Numbered from the stretch's first letter, positions 30,325 through 41,152 are shown. The stretch: DNA of 64,000 nt from Streptomyces capitiformicae (GCF_002214185.1 NZ_CP022161.1:10909957-10973956); one strand, 5' to 3'. A program made the numbers and translations. Notes: generated by a model not told the origin, from the sequence alone.

Positions 30325-31548
30325 ATGACTCACGAGGCCCTGCGTGGAACCGAACCGATTCCCCAGCGTCCCGCCCTGCCCCTGGTCGGCCACGCGTTCG
30401 ACATCCCCAGTGGCGCCGACGGCCTGCTCTACGTGATGAAGGAGGCCAAGGAGCTGGGGCCGCTGTTCAAGCTCCGCGTCTTCGGCAATGAGATCAACTT
30501 CGCCTCCGGCCTCGACCTGGTCACCGAGCTGGCGGACGAGAGCCGGTTCCGCAAGAACGTGCACCCCGATCTCGTGATCCTCCGGGGCATCGGCGGGGAC
30601 GGGCTGTTCACCGCGTACAACGACGAGCCCAACTGGCGCAAGGCGCACGACGTGCTGATGCCGGCGTTCTCCCTGGGCGCGATGCGCGGTTACCACGCGA
30701 CGATGCTTCAGGTCGCCCGTGAGCTGATCGGGAAGTGGGACCAGGCTGCCGGTGCGGAGGCTGTGAACGTCGCCGATGACATGACACGGCTGACCCTCGA
30801 CACGATCGGCCTGTGCGGCTTCGGCTACGACTTCGAGTCCTTCAGCCGCGACGAGCCGCACCCCTTCATCACCGCCCTGTCACGGGCGCTCGGCTTCGCC
30901 CAGGACAAGGGGGAGTCCATTCCCGGCGCGGAGTTGTTCAAGTGGAAGGAGGCGGAGCAGTTCCGCGAGGACGTGGCCTTGATGGAGGGCCTGGTCGACG
31001 ACGTGATCCGGCAGCGCCGGGCGTCCGGCGACACCAGCACCGACGACCTGCTCGGGCGGATGCTGCACACCCGTGACGCGGTGACGGGCGAGCCCCTGGA
31101 CGACATCAACATCCGCTACCAGGCGATCACGTTCCTCATCGCCGGCCACGAGACCACCAGTGGCGCCCTGTCCTTCGCCCTTTACTACCTGACCAAGCAC
31201 CCCGAGGTCCTCGCCCGCGCCCAGGCCGAGGTCGACGCACTGTGGGGGGACTCGGACGCCCCCGAGCCCGACTACGGGGACATCGGCAAGCTGACGTACA
31301 TCCGCCAGGTACTCAACGAGAGCCTGCGGCTGTGGCCGACGGCGCCCGCCTTCGCGGTGGAGCCGCTGGAGGACACGGTCATCGGCGGCAAGTACGCCGT
31401 GCGCAAGGGCGAGTCGATCCAGATCCTCATCCCGCAGCTGCACCGCGACCCCGCCTGGGGCGAGAACGTCGAGCTGTTCGACCCCGACCGGTTCCTGCCC
31501 GAGCGCGAGGAGGAGCGCCCGGTCCACCTGTTCAAGCCGTTCAGAACG
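30325..31548 (+). CDS. CYP102-type cytochrome P450 heme domain (cut before the heme loop)
   Basis: Heme domain of a self-sufficient P450 monooxygenase like CYP102A1 (P450 BM3), a fatty-acid hydroxylase fused to its reductase. ATG 30325 follows GAAAGG at a good distance. The I-helix is [15 protein letters not shown] near residue 270, the K-helix is ESLRLWP near 331, and the meander is [11 protein letters not shown]. The frame stops at FKPF, just before the cysteine heme-binding loop, at a joint into PKS sequence. The reductase pieces at 38990-41139 begin in the last heme-domain helix (HRYRLIDHTNYQLKIKQS), and the C-terminus is at 61500-61671. About 20 residues, including the Cys ligand, are absent from the window. 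Confidence 0.93.
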
Positions 31549-32853
31549 AGGCACGCAGTGTGCTGACCGGACTGGTGCGCTCTAACGCCGCGACCGTCCT
31601 GGGCCACACCACCCCCGACGCCGTCCGCCCCGACCAGGCGTTCAACGAGCTCGGCTTCGATTCGCTGGCGGCGGTGGACCTCCGCAACCGGCTCAACACC
31701 GTCACCGGACTCCGTCTCCCGCCCACCCTCGTCTTCGACTACCCCACCCCCAACGCCCTTGCCGTATACCTGCATTCCGAACTGATAGGTGTGGCCCCGG
31801 CGCCGAAGCCCCGGGTTGCCCTCGCCGCGTCGACCGACGAACCGGTGGCGATCGTCGGGATGGCCTGCCGGTTCCCGGGCGGCGTCGGTTCCCCGGAGGA
31901 GCTGTGGAACCTGATGGCTGCGGGCGGTGACGCGGTCTCAGGTTTCCCGGTCGACCGTGGCTGGGACCTGGACGGGCTGTACGACCCGGATCCGGAGCGC
32001 AGCGGTACGACGTACACCCGGCAGGGCGGGTTTCTCGCCGATGCCGGCGGATTCGATGCGGGCTTCTTCGGTATCTCGCCGCGCGAGGCGCTCGCCATGG
32101 ACCCGCAGCAGCGGCTGCTGCTGGAGACCTGCTGGGAGGCGCTGGAGAGCGCGGGGATCGATCCGGCCTCGCTGCGCGGCAGCCAGACCGGCGTCTTCGC
32201 CGGAGCCTGGAACCAGGGCTACGACGCTGTCTGGCAGTCGCCGGAACTGGAGGGCTACGCCCTGACGGGCAGCGTCACTTCGATCATCTCCGGCCGGGTG
32301 GCCTACACCCTGGGCCTGGAGGGGCCGGCGGTGACGGTGGACACGGCGTGCTCGTCCTCGCTGGTCGCCCTGCACCTCGCGATCCAGGCGGTACGAGCCG
32401 GGGAATGTGACCTTGCCCTGGCCGGTGGGGTCACGGTGATGGCTACGCCTGCCGGGTTCACCGGCTTCTCCAGGCAGCGCGGACTGTCGGTCGACGGCCG
32501 CTGCAAGGCGTTCTCCACCGAATCCGACGGATTCGGACTGGCGGAGGGCGTGGGCGTACTGCTGGTGGAGCCGCTGTCCCTGGCGCGGGAGCGAGGCCAC
32601 CAGGTCCTGGCAGTGGTGCGGGGCAGTGCGGTCAACCAGGACGGCGCGAGCAACGGGCTCACGGCTCCGAACGGTCCGTCGCAGCAGCGGGTGATCCGTC
32701 AGGCGCTCGTCTCGGCGGGGCTGACGGCGGCCGAGGTGGACGCGGTCGAGGCACATGGCACCGGCACCCCACTCGGGGATCCGATCGAGGCGCAGGCGTT
32801 GCTGGCGACGTACGGCAAGGAGCGGCCCGCGGACCGGCCGTTGTGGCTGGGTT
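31549..32853 (+). CDS. Type I PKS: ACP and ketosynthase (partial)
   Basis: ACP with [15 protein letters not shown], a short linker, then a KS beginning [15 protein letters not shown]. Its active-site cysteine is in [19 protein letters not shown], the first His in [13 protein letters not shown], and it ends near PLWLGS before the second His. The KS C-terminus would continue in a piece of the type seen at 60729-61502 or 51770-50878, both of which begin [15 protein letters not shown]. The fusion to the P450 at the left is a joint. Confidence 0.92.
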
Positions 32854-34150
32854 CCACACCGTCATCCAGCACCCCCGCCGCATGCACCACACCACACAAC
32901 GGAAACTCCGCCGGAACCCCCGCCAACACCCCCGCCAATGCCGCACGATCCGACACATCACACGCCACCGCACTCGCCGCGCAACCCAACTCCGCCAGCT
33001 CAGCGAGAAGTTCAGCCGCCCCCGGAGCCTCCACACCCCGCCGGCTCACCAGCAGCAGACGCCCCACACCCTCACCCGCAAGCCAACGCGCCACCTCAGC
33101 ACCCAGCCCACCGGTACCACCCGTCACCAGCACCGTGCCACCAGCGCGCCACGCACCAGAAGACGCCGCCTTGGCCTGTACCGGAGCAGGCACCATCCGC
33201 CGCACGAACACACCAGCAGCACGCACCGCCACCTGGTCCTCCGCCGGGAACCCACCCGCAAGGACAGCGACAAGCCGCTCCACCGCAGCCGCATCCACCA
33301 CGTCCGGCAGGTCCAGCAGCCCACCCCAGCGCCCCGGCTGCTCCAGACCGACAACCCGCCCCAAACCCCACACACCAGCCTGAGCCACCGAAACGACCTG
33401 CTCAACACCCCCAACCGACACCGCACCCCGCGTCACACACCACAACGGAGCACCAACCCCGGCATCACCCAAAGCCTGCACAAGGACGAGAGCATCGGTC
33501 ACCGGCGCCGCAACAGCCGCCTCCTCCTCACCGTCCCCCAACGCCAGCAGGGAGACCGCCCCGACCACCTCCTCGGCCACCTCGCGCAGTCGCCCAGCCA
33601 GGGTGTTCCGGTCGGCGTCGGCACCCACCTCGACCGGCACAACCTCCGCGCCGGCCGCACTCAGGGCCGCCAACACCTCACAGATAACATTCCGCTCACC
33701 GCCACCCGACGGGACCACAACCAGCCACCGGCCCGACAAACCCAGACCCGCACCCGACCCGGCCCCCACCGGACGCCACACCGCCCGATAACGCCAGCCC
33801 TCCACCTCAGACCGCTCACGCTGCCCTCGGCGCCACGACGCCAAAGCCGGCACCATTTCACCCAATGAGGCATCACCCGACACCTCCAAAACCCGCGACA
33901 ACTCCTCCGCATCACCCCGCTCAACCACATCCCAAAAACCGGCATCCAGCACGCCGTCCCCGGAGCCGTGCCGCGCCGAACTCGGCAGCCAGTAACGCTC
34001 ACGCTGGAAGGCGTACGTCGGAAGGGGAACCTGGCGAGGCGATACGCCGGGCAGTGTCTTCGTCCAGTCCACCGGGGTTCCCTGGACGAACAGTTCGGCC
34101 AGCGCACGCAGCGCGGTCACGGTCTGGTCCTGCTCGCGTCGCTGCAACGG
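32854..34150 (-). CDS. Type I PKS: AT end, linker and ketoreductase (B-type, partial)
   Basis: Read leftwards. AT C-terminus [20 protein letters not shown], post-AT linker [18 protein letters not shown] structural subdomain [20 protein letters not shown], then the NADPH motif [13 protein letters not shown] and HAAGVLDDG, the LDD signature of B-type KRs. There is no dehydratase between AT and KR, so the module leaves a hydroxyl. The left end shares 76 bp with 14105-14180, which supplies the catalytic Tyr region and ACP. A close paralogue of the linker and KR start is at 45280-46268. Confidence 0.92.
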
Positions 34151-34155
34151 CACCA

Positions 34156-35449
34156 CGACACCGGAGGAGTTCGGTGGCGGTGTGGCGGCCGGAGCGGACC
34201 GCGCCGTCCATGTAGCCGTTCCAGTAGGGGGAGAACTCGGCGCCCGCCCAGTGCACGCGGTGGTGGGGGCGGTCCCTCCACTGGCCGAAGTCGGTGAGCA
34301 CGCCGGGGGCGGCGACGGAGGTGGGGCCGCCCTGGGTCCACTGCTCGGCGGTCCAGTCCTGCTCGACGTATTCGACGGTGTCGAAGGCACGGTCCCCGAC
34401 GACCTGGGCGAAGCAGCGCAGCACCGCGCCGCGGCGCTCGGCGGCCGGGCGGTGGGCCCACTTGCGCCATTCCCGGCCGCCGAGGAAGCCCATCAGGACG
34501 CCCGGCCCGCCGTCGGGCGGGGTGTTGTCGAACATCTCGCGGATGGGCGAGCCGCCGCGCAGCAGGCCCATCCCGGACAGCCCGTCCTGGCGCCAGAACG
34601 GCTTGTCGTAGACGGCGACACACTTCATGAGGGTGCCGAACGGCAGCCGCTGGAAAAGCTGGTCCTGCTGGGCGGGCAGCAGCGGGTCCCACACGATCCG
34701 CGAGGCCACCAGCGGCGGCACGGCGACGATCACCCGCTCGGCCCGCCAGTCACCGGCGTCGGAGACCACGGTGACACCAGTGGCATCCTGGCTGATGCGC
34801 CGCACCGGCGCCGACAGGTGGACACGGCCGTCGAGTTCCTCGGCGAGACGCTGGGCGACCAGCTGTGAACCGCCGACGAACCGGCTGTCCTGGGCGCCAC
34901 CGGTCGTTCCGGTGCCGCGCTCCATGGTGCCGGGGTGGGTCTCGTTGCCGAACGTCGAGACGTACCAGAGGCTGAACAGGGCGGACGCGTCGCGGGCCTC
35001 GCCGCCGTAGGCGGAGTTCAGGAAAAGGCTGATCATGTCGACGGCGTCACCGGTGATCTCGGCCTTGCGCAGCCAGGTCTCATAGGTCATGGCGTCCAGC
35101 TCACGGGCGTTCGCCGCCTTCCACGGTGCGGCCGGGTCCACCTTGGCCGCGGCCTGGCCGACCCGGGCCAGCGCAATACCCATGTCCGGCAGCGCGAGCA
35201 GGTCCGGCGGGGTGTGCCCCGTGAACCGCTTGGCCTTGCCGTCGTTGACGTAGACGGCCTCGCCGGGAATGGCAGCCTGGTAGGTCTCCACGCCGACCTC
35301 CTTGGCCAGCGCCAGGATGTGGTCCTGGGTCGGACCCACATACTGCCCGCCGATCTCGGTCACCTGACCGTCGCCGAGGTCGTGGTTGAGCAGCCGGCCG
35401 CCCACCCGGTCACGGGCCTCCAGCACGGCCACCGACTTGCCCGCCGCGA
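34156..35449 (-). CDS. Flavin monoamine oxidase (both ends missing)
   Basis: FAD-dependent amine oxidase of the MAO/putrescine-oxidase type, ~430 residues. It begins just after the dinucleotide-binding loop (LVAAGKSVAVLEARDRVGGR) and contains GGQYVGPTQDHILALAKEVG, PVRRISQDATGVTVVSDAGD, PFWRQDGLSGMGLLRGGSPI and the C-terminal flavin signature VHWAGAEFSPYWNGYMDGAV. It ends at GRHTATELLR. Oxidises primary amines to aldehydes with H2O2. The N-terminal Rossmann glycines are lost at 35449, where the IS3 B piece begins, and the left end joins PKS. Confidence 0.93.
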
Positions 35450-35523
35450 CGAGTGGTCTGCCCTGGGTCTGATGGAGTCGGATTGCTGGACAATTGACGA
35501 TCCAGCAGCTTCCGGAGGCCGTG

Positions 35524-35826
35524 ATGCCCCGCAGATATCCGCCCGAATTCCGCCGCAAGGTTCTCGATCTCGTCGCATCCGGAAGGAAGGTCGCTGAGGT
35601 CGCCCGGCTCCTGGGCATCAGCGACCAGACGATCTATGTCTGGCGTCGCCAGTACCTCATCGATACGGGGCAGTTGCCCGGCACGAACAGCAGCGACCTG
35701 TCCGAGCTCGCTGCGGCCCGCAAGCGTATCGCCGAGCTGGAGGCTGAGGTGGCCATCCACCGGCGGGCTGCCGAACTGCTGGGTGAGGTGACGTCCCCAA
35801 AAGACGGTTCGAAGCCATCCGCGTGA
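35524..35826 (+). CDS. IS3-family transposase orfA
   Basis: 100 residues with helix-turn-helix: MPRRYPPEFRRKVLDLVASG, VAEVARLLGISDQTIYVWRR. The coiled coil KRIAELEAEVAIHRRAAELL follows. Its stop overlaps the orfB start (GTGATGG), the usual translational coupling or frameshift arrangement of this family. Confidence 0.92.
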   Translation: MPRRYPPEFRRKVLDLVASGRKVAEVARLLGISDQTIYVWRRQYLIDTGQLPGTNSSDLSELAAARKRIAELEAEVAIHRRAAELLGEVTSPKDGSKPSA

Positions 35827-36668
35827 TGGCCCGTGAGCACCTTCCGGTGCAGCTGGCCTGCCGGGTGCTGCATGTCGCCGAGTCCGGGTACTACGCCTGG
35901 CGGGACCGTCCGCCGTCGAACCGGCTGGTCAAGCACGCGTGGCTGACCGAGGCCATCGTGGGCATCCACACCGCCTCCCGCGGTACCTACGGCTCCCGCC
36001 GGGTGCACGCCGAGCTCCGTCTGGGCCTGAGCATCCATGTCAGCCACGGCACCGTGGAACTGCTGATGCAGCGCGCCGGCCTGCACGGCCTGCCCGGCAA
36101 CCGGCGCCACCGCGCCAAGCACGTGACCCCGTCCGTCACCGACCTGGTGGAGCGCAACTTCACCCGTCACGCCCGCGACCAGTTATGGGTCACGGACATC
36201 ACCGAGCACCCCACTCTGGAAGGAAGGGTGTACTGCGCGGTCGTCCTGGACACGTTCTCCCGACGCGTGGTGGGCTGGTCGATCGACGCCTCGCCCACTG
36301 CGGCCCTGACCACCAACGCCCTGGCCATGGCCATCGGCAACCGCTCCCCGCGGCCGGGTGGCACCATCATCCATTCCGACCACGGAGTGCAGTTCGGGTC
36401 CTGGGCGTTCACCCAGCGCGCGAGGGCCTCCGGCCTGCTGCCCTCGATGGGCTCCATCGGGGACTGCGTGGACAACGCGATGATGGAGTCCTTCTGGGCC
36501 CGGGTCCAGGTTGAACTGCTCAACCGCAGACGGTGGCGAACGCGTCTGGAGCTGTCCACCGCACTCTTTGAGTACCTGGAAATCTTCCACAACCGACAGC
36601 GCAGGCATTCCGCGCTGGGCATGCTCAGTCCGGTGGAGTACGAACTCCGCACCCCGCCGGTAGCCTGA
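35823..36668 (+). CDS. IS3-family transposase orfB
   Basis: Complete 281-residue DDE transposase. HTH_21: CRVLHVAESGYYAWRDRPPS, RGTYGSRRVHAELRLGLSIH. Catalytic residues lie in LWVTDITEHPTLEGRVYCAV (Asp), IIHSDHGVQFGSWAFTQRA (Asp) and NAMMESFWARVQVEL (Glu). No lesion seen. With orfA and both termini intact the element looks mobile. Confidence 0.93.
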   Translation: MMAREHLPVQLACRVLHVAESGYYAWRDRPPSNRLVKHAWLTEAIVGIHTASRGTYGSRRVHAELRLGLSIHVSHGTVELLMQRAGLHGLPGNRRHRAKHVTPSVTDLVERNFTRHARDQLWVTDITEHPTLEGRVYCAVVLDTFSRRVVGWSIDASPTAALTTNALAMAIGNRSPRPGGTIIHSDHGVQFGSWAFTQRARASGLLPSMGSIGDCVDNAMMESFWARVQVELLNRRRWRTRLELSTALFEYLEIFHNRQRRHSALGMLSPVEYELRTPPVA

Positions 36669-36730
36669 AACCAGGCAACTCGACTCCACGCAACTCGGGA
36701 CAGTCCGGAGCCTCCACGACCCCGCATCCC

Positions 36731-37863
36731 TCTACCCGAACGCCACCACCACCACCGACCTGCCCACCTACCCCTTCCAACACCAGCGCTACTGGCTCGA
36801 GGCCCTCCCGGCGGATGCTCACGGGGATGACAGCGGCCATCCGTTGCTGGGGACGGCCGTAGCTCTGGCCGGTACCGACGAGGTGCTGTTCTCGGGCCGG
36901 GTGTCCCTGCGTACCCATGCCTGGCTTGCCGACCACCGGGTCCTGGGCGTGCCGGTGCTGCCCGCGGCGGCCGTCGTGGAGGCGGTGGTCCAGGCCGGGG
37001 ATCTCGTCGGCGCACGCGCGGTGGCGCAGCTCGATGTGACGGGTCCGCTGGTCCTGCCCGAGGAGGGCGAGGTCCTGCTCCAGCTGCGGGTCGGCGCGCC
37101 CGACGAGTCCGGGCGTCGTCCGCTGGCCCTGTACGCCCGGTCGGACGAGCCCCAAGCCTCGTGGGCCCCGCACGCCGAGGGCCTGTACGACGCCGAAGAC
37201 GGTCCGTCGGACGTTCGGGCCGACGAGGGCGCGGCGGCCGAGCACACCGCCGAGGTCCGGCTCCCCGACGGGCTCCTCGGGGAGGCAGCCGGGTACGGGC
37301 TGCATCCCGCGCTGCTCGATGCGGCGGTGTCCGGCCTGCCCGGCGCCGTGGGCACGGACACCGTTCCGGTCGCCGCCCAATGGCGTGGGGTGCGGCTCCA
37401 TGCCACGGGGGCCACCGTCGTCCGGGTGCGGGCCACGCGGACCGGGGAGCGGTCCTTCCGGCTCGACCTCGCCGATGCCGTCGGCGACGCGGTGGCATCA
37501 GTCGCCTCGGTCACCTTCGAGGAGGTGCCGGGCGAGCGGTTCGCAGCGGTTCCCGGTGGAATCCCGCGCGACGCGCTGTTCCGCCTGGACTGGTTGCCGG
37601 CCGACCTCCGTGAGCCGGACGAGCCGTCCACCTGGACGGTGCTGGACGCTCCGGAGGACATCGCCACGGCCGCCGAGGCCGCCGTCGGCGCCGGTGCCGA
37701 CGCCGCGCTGCTGTCCTGGCCCGCCGCCGGGGACGACACGGTCACCGCCACGCACTCCGCGACCCGGCGGGCCCTGGACCTGGTGCGCGGGTGGCTGGCC
37801 GACGACCGGCTCGAGAAGACCCCCCTGCTCGTCCTCACCTCCGGAGCCGTCGCCACCACCGAG
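36731..37863 (+). CDS. Type I PKS: AT-DH linker, dehydratase, KR start (partial)
   Basis: Starts in the linker (TTTTDLPTYPFQHQRYWLEA), continues into a dehydratase with HPLLGTAVALAG, catalytic His in HRVLGVPVLP and Asp in GYGLHPALLDAA, then the KR structural subdomain (LFRLDWLPADLREP) to LVRGWLADDRLEK. The right 84 bp equal 20555-20638. It is a paralogous module of 19076-20638 with the same architecture. The left end is a joint to the IS3 B flank near 36731, the right end a joint to an IS end. Confidence 0.92.
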
Positions 37864-37940
37864 CCCGCTCTACTTCATGTGCATCCACATCCCCCGAGTG
37901 CCCTCAGACAGGACCGATACGCACACCTAACGGAGCCCTA
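37864..37940. mobile_element. IS end (ACCTAACGGAGCCC terminus)
   Basis: The inverted counterpart of the IS terminus at 15730. The plus strand encodes a short tail, LYFMCIHIPRVPSDRTDTHT, before a stop. Only the terminal ~75 bp are present, wedged between a PKS piece and IS982. Confidence 0.5.
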
Positions 37941-38913
37941 CTAGATGAATGAGTCCGATGTTTGTGCTGGCCGCGACCATGGCGAAGGGCGCCCGTTGGC
38001 TCGTGTGTGACTACCAGCCTGGACGCCCTTCTTGCGGCACTGTACGTGTTCATCGACGACCATGTGGCCCCCCGCCGCCGGATCGGCGACCCCCGAAACT
38101 GACGGACGCCGAACTGCTGTGCCTCGCGGTCGCACAAGTGCTGCTGGGCTTCCCCTCGGCCCGGCACTGGATTCGCTTCGCCCACGCCCGGCTGGGACAC
38201 CTCTTTCGCTACCTGCCCCAGCAGTCCGCCTACAACAAGCGCCTCAACGCCGCCGGACCGCTGATCAGCCGCGTGATCGAAGCTCTGGCCAGGCAGGTGC
38301 CGACGTGGAACGACGACCTGCGGCTGATCGACTCCACTCCGCTGCCCTGCGCCGCCTCCCGCGAGACCGTCAAACGCTCCGACCTGGCCGGCCACGCCGG
38401 ATACGGCTACTGCCGAAGCCACTCCCGCTTCTTCTGGGGATTCCGGCTCTACCTCCTCACCACGGCCGAGGGCATGCCCGTGTCCTGGTGCCTGGCCCAC
38501 CCGAAACTGGGCGAGCGGGAGGTGATGACCGCGCTGCTGGAACGCGACCACCACCTCATCCGCAGCGGGCAGGTGATCCTCGCGGACAAGGGCTTCGCCG
38601 GGCGGGAGTTCGAAGCGTTCCTCACCGAGCGCCTGGGCGTCCACCTGGTGCGGCCGGACCGCAAAGACGAGCCGGTCCGGCACGGTCGCCTGGCCCACGT
38701 CCGCCAGTGGATCGAGGCTGTCTTCGACACCCTCAAAGGCCAGCTCAGCCTGGAACAACACGGCGGCAGAACTCCGGCCGGAGTCTTCGCCCGCACCGGA
38801 CAACGACTCCTCGCCCTCGCCGCTGGCATCTGGCACAACTGGACCACCGGCGCCAAGATCAAACGATCCCTCATCGCCTACGACCACTGAGAACATCGGA
38901 CTCATTCATCTAG
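37941..38913 (+). mobile_element. IS982-family element (973 bp)
   Basis: Bounded by perfect inverted repeats: 37941-37962 (CTAGATGAATGAGTCCGATG, then TT) and 38892-38913. It contains one transposase gene with a frameshift. The following ~75 bp (38914-38989) hold no gene and end at the joint with the P450 reductase piece. Confidence 0.85.
38007..38890 (+). pseudogene. IS982-family transposase, -1 frameshift near codon 28
   Basis: GTG 38007 opens VTTSLDALLAALYVFIDDHV and reads to IGDPRN-stop. The remaining ~265 residues continue in another frame from KLTDAELLCLAVAQVLLGFP. The break falls in GACCCCCGAAACTG near 38090. Downstream blocks are typical of IS982: LRLIDSTPLPC, GYGYCRSHSRFFWGFRLYLL, ADKGFAGREFE and RQWIEAVFDTLKGQLSLEQH. 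The run of five C with AAAC could be a deletion, a sequencing slip, or a programmed -1 site. IS982 relatives usually have one uninterrupted frame. Confidence 0.85.
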
Positions 38914-38989
38914 CCGCAATACCGGTGACTTTGGGGCTTTCGGGTCGTTGGGTGTGGTGTGCCAAGGCCCGGACAGGTGAAGCCGTCGT

Positions 38990-40064
38990 AGTTCGACGAA
39001 GTCGGTGAGCAGGCGGCGCAGGGTCAGCGGACGGTCGACGGGCAGGGCGCCCCGGCTGCGGCGGCGGGCACGCAGCCGGACCGTGCGGTCCAGGTCGAGG
39101 CCGAAGCGGTCGGCCACCCGCTGGACGAGGTCGTGCGGGTTGCTCGGCAGGACGGCGATGTGGTCTCCGGTGCGGTAGGTGACGCCCTCGGGCAGCCGCA
39201 GCCTCAGGAACCGCTTGGAGCGGCCCAACCCGTGGTTCATGTCGACCAGTTCGTGCGCGTCGAGCACCTCCATGGGCTGGACGCCGTGCCGTGCCGCGAG
39301 GCCGCCGATGACCGAGTCGGTCGCGTCCTCAAGCTCGTACAGTCCCGCTTCCCGGTCGTCCTCCGACTCCGCGGCGGTCGCTTCCCCGGCGGCCCCGTAC
39401 CGCTCCAGCAGGGCGGTCCACAGGTCGCCGGTCCAGCGGTCGACGGTGCCGGCGAAGTCACCGGCGGCGTCCGCGGCGCCGCGCTCCAGCAGTGAGGTGG
39501 CGCCCGCGGCGGTGAGCCGCTCGTCGATGAGGGTGGGGACGCGCTGGTAGGTGGCGGCCCAGTTGCGGTCGCCGACACCGAGTACGGCGTACTCGAGGCC
39601 GTCGAGCGCGCCGGGCTCCAGGCCCTCCAGCCAGGCGACGAAGTCCGTGGCGTCGTCGGTGGGGCGGCCGTTGTAGGAGGCGGCCACGATCACCACCGGC
39701 CCGCCATCCGCGGAAAGCTTGTCCACGGCGTCGTTGAGGGACGCAACAGACGGGGTGAACCCGCGCTCGTCGCCGTCCGAGGCCAGGTCGCGGGCGATGC
39801 CGGCGCAGGTGCCCAGGTTGGAGCCGTGCAGCAGGGTCAGCGCGGTCCCGGTGGCGCGCCGGACAGCGGGCCGGTCCTGGCCGGCGGGGGCGTTGCCCGC
39901 GGCGAGGGCCGCGGCGGTGGGCAGGCGGCGCTCGCCGCTGGTGCGCCGGGCGAGGTTCAGGGTGAACTCGTCGGGCTTGAGGGTGAGGGACTGCTTGATC
40001 TTCAGCTGGTAGTTGGTGTGGTCGATCAGGCGGTAACGGTGGATCACCAGCGCGAGGACCAGCG
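38990..40064 (-). CDS. CYP102-type P450 reductase part, copy 1 (FMN and start of FAD domain)
   Basis: Internal piece of the P450-reductase fusion. It starts in the last heme-domain strands (HRYRLIDHTNYQLKIKQSLT), then an Ala/Pro linker and a flavodoxin-like FMN domain: LTLLHGSNLGTCAGIARDLA, VIVAASYNGRPTDDATDFVA, YAVLGVGDRNWAATYQRVP. The beginning of the FAD domain follows (RFLRLRLPEGVTYRTGDHIA). It ends at LTDFVEL. The same ends, and exactly the same length (1,075 bp), are seen in copy 2 on the other strand, which differs at many codons. Transfers electrons from NADPH to the heme. Confidence 0.92.
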
Positions 40065-40147
40065 CGCTGGTCCTCGCGCTGGTGATCCACCGTTACCGCC
40101 TGATCGACCACACCAACTACCAGCTGAAGATCAAGCAGTCCCTCACC
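39982..40147. repeat. Head-to-head 83-bp inverted repeat at joint 40064/40065
   Basis: 39982-40064 is the exact reverse complement of 40065-40147 with no spacer, giving a perfect 166-bp palindrome. The other ends of the two pieces (38990-39072 and 41057-41139) are likewise identical for 83 bp. Confidence 0.93.
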
Positions 40148-41139
40148 ATCAAGCCCGACGAGTTCACCCTGAACCTCGCCCGGCGCACCAGCGGCGAGCG
40201 CCGCCTGCCCACCGCCGCGGCCCTCGTCGCGGGCAACGCCCCCGCCGGCCAGGACCGGCCCGCTGTCCGGCGTGCCACGGGGACCGCGCTGACCCTGCTG
40301 CACGGCTCCAACCTGGGCACCTGCGCGGGCATCGCCGGCGACCTGGCCGAGGACGGCGACGAGCGCGGGTTCACCCCGTCTGTTGCGTCCCTCAACGACG
40401 CCGTGGGCAAGCTTTCCGCGGGTGGCGGGCCGGTGGTGATCGTGGCCGCCTCCTACAACGGCCGCCCCACCGACGACGCCACGGAGTTCGTCACCTGGCT
40501 GGAGGGCCTGGAGCCCGGCGCGCTCGACGGCCTGCAGTACGCCGTACTCGGTGTCGGCGACCGCAACTGGGCCGCCACCTACCAGCGCGTCCCCACCCTC
40601 ATCGACGAGCGGCTCACCGCCGCGGGCGCCACCTCACTGCTGGAGCGCGGCGCCGCGGACGCCGCCGGTGACTTCGCCGGCACCGTCGACCGCTGGACCG
40701 GCGAGTTGTGGACCGCCCTGCTGGAGCAGTACGGGACCGCCGCAGACATACAGGAGACCGAGCCGGCCGCCGACCAGGAGACGGGCCTGTACGAGCTTCA
40801 GGACACCACCGACTCGGTCATCGGCGAGCTCGCGGCACGCCACGGCGTGCAGCCGATGGAGGTCCTCGACGCCTACGAACTGGCCGACATGGAGCATGAG
40901 CTGGGCCGCTCCAAGCGCTTCCTCAAGCTGCGGCTGCCCGAGGGCGTCACCTACCGCACCGGAGACCACATCGCCGTCCTCCCGAGCAACCCGCACGACC
41001 TCGTCCAGCGCGTGGCCGACCGCTTCTCCCTCGACCTGGACCGCACGGTCCGGCTCCGTGCCCGCCGCCGCAGCCGGGGCGCCCTGCCCGTCGACCGTCC
41101 GCTGACCCTGCGCCGCCTGCTCACCGACTTCGTCGAACT
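40065..41139 (+). CDS. CYP102-type P450 reductase part, copy 2
   Basis: Diverged counterpart of 38990-40064, in opposite orientation. The first 83 bp and last 83 bp are identical to copy 1; between them substitutions are scattered without net length change. The most different stretch is the acidic segment after the FMN domain (ADIQETEPAADQETG here, EATAAESEDDREAG there). The frame is open throughout. Equal ends and equal length are what a two-armed bubble in an assembly graph yields, so two sequence variants of one gene (duplicate or strain variant) were both output. Confidence 0.92.
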
Positions 41140-41152
41140 CTAGGGCCTGTCT

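Larger units (their letters stand above)
35473..36688 (+). mobile_element. IS3-family element B (1,216 bp)
   Basis: Imperfect inverted termini TGGAGTCGGATTGCTGG (35473) and CCAGGCAACTCGACTCCA (ending 36688). It contains complete orfA and orfB. The 84 bp at its left edge recur inverted at 24848-24931, showing that element B lies next to element A in the genome, with five bases (TCTGA) between their termini. Confidence 0.85.

Noticed and set aside
30325..32853. A P450-PKS fusion protein (one open frame runs from the heme domain into ACP-KS)
   Set aside because: The heme domain stops before its essential cysteine loop and the PKS begins in mid-linker, typical of the joints elsewhere. The CYP102 reductase parts exist separately.
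39982..40147. A perfect 166-bp palindrome as an origin, terminator or cruciform
   Set aside because: It is exactly two 83-bp overlap ends placed head to head inside coding sequence of two variants of one gene.
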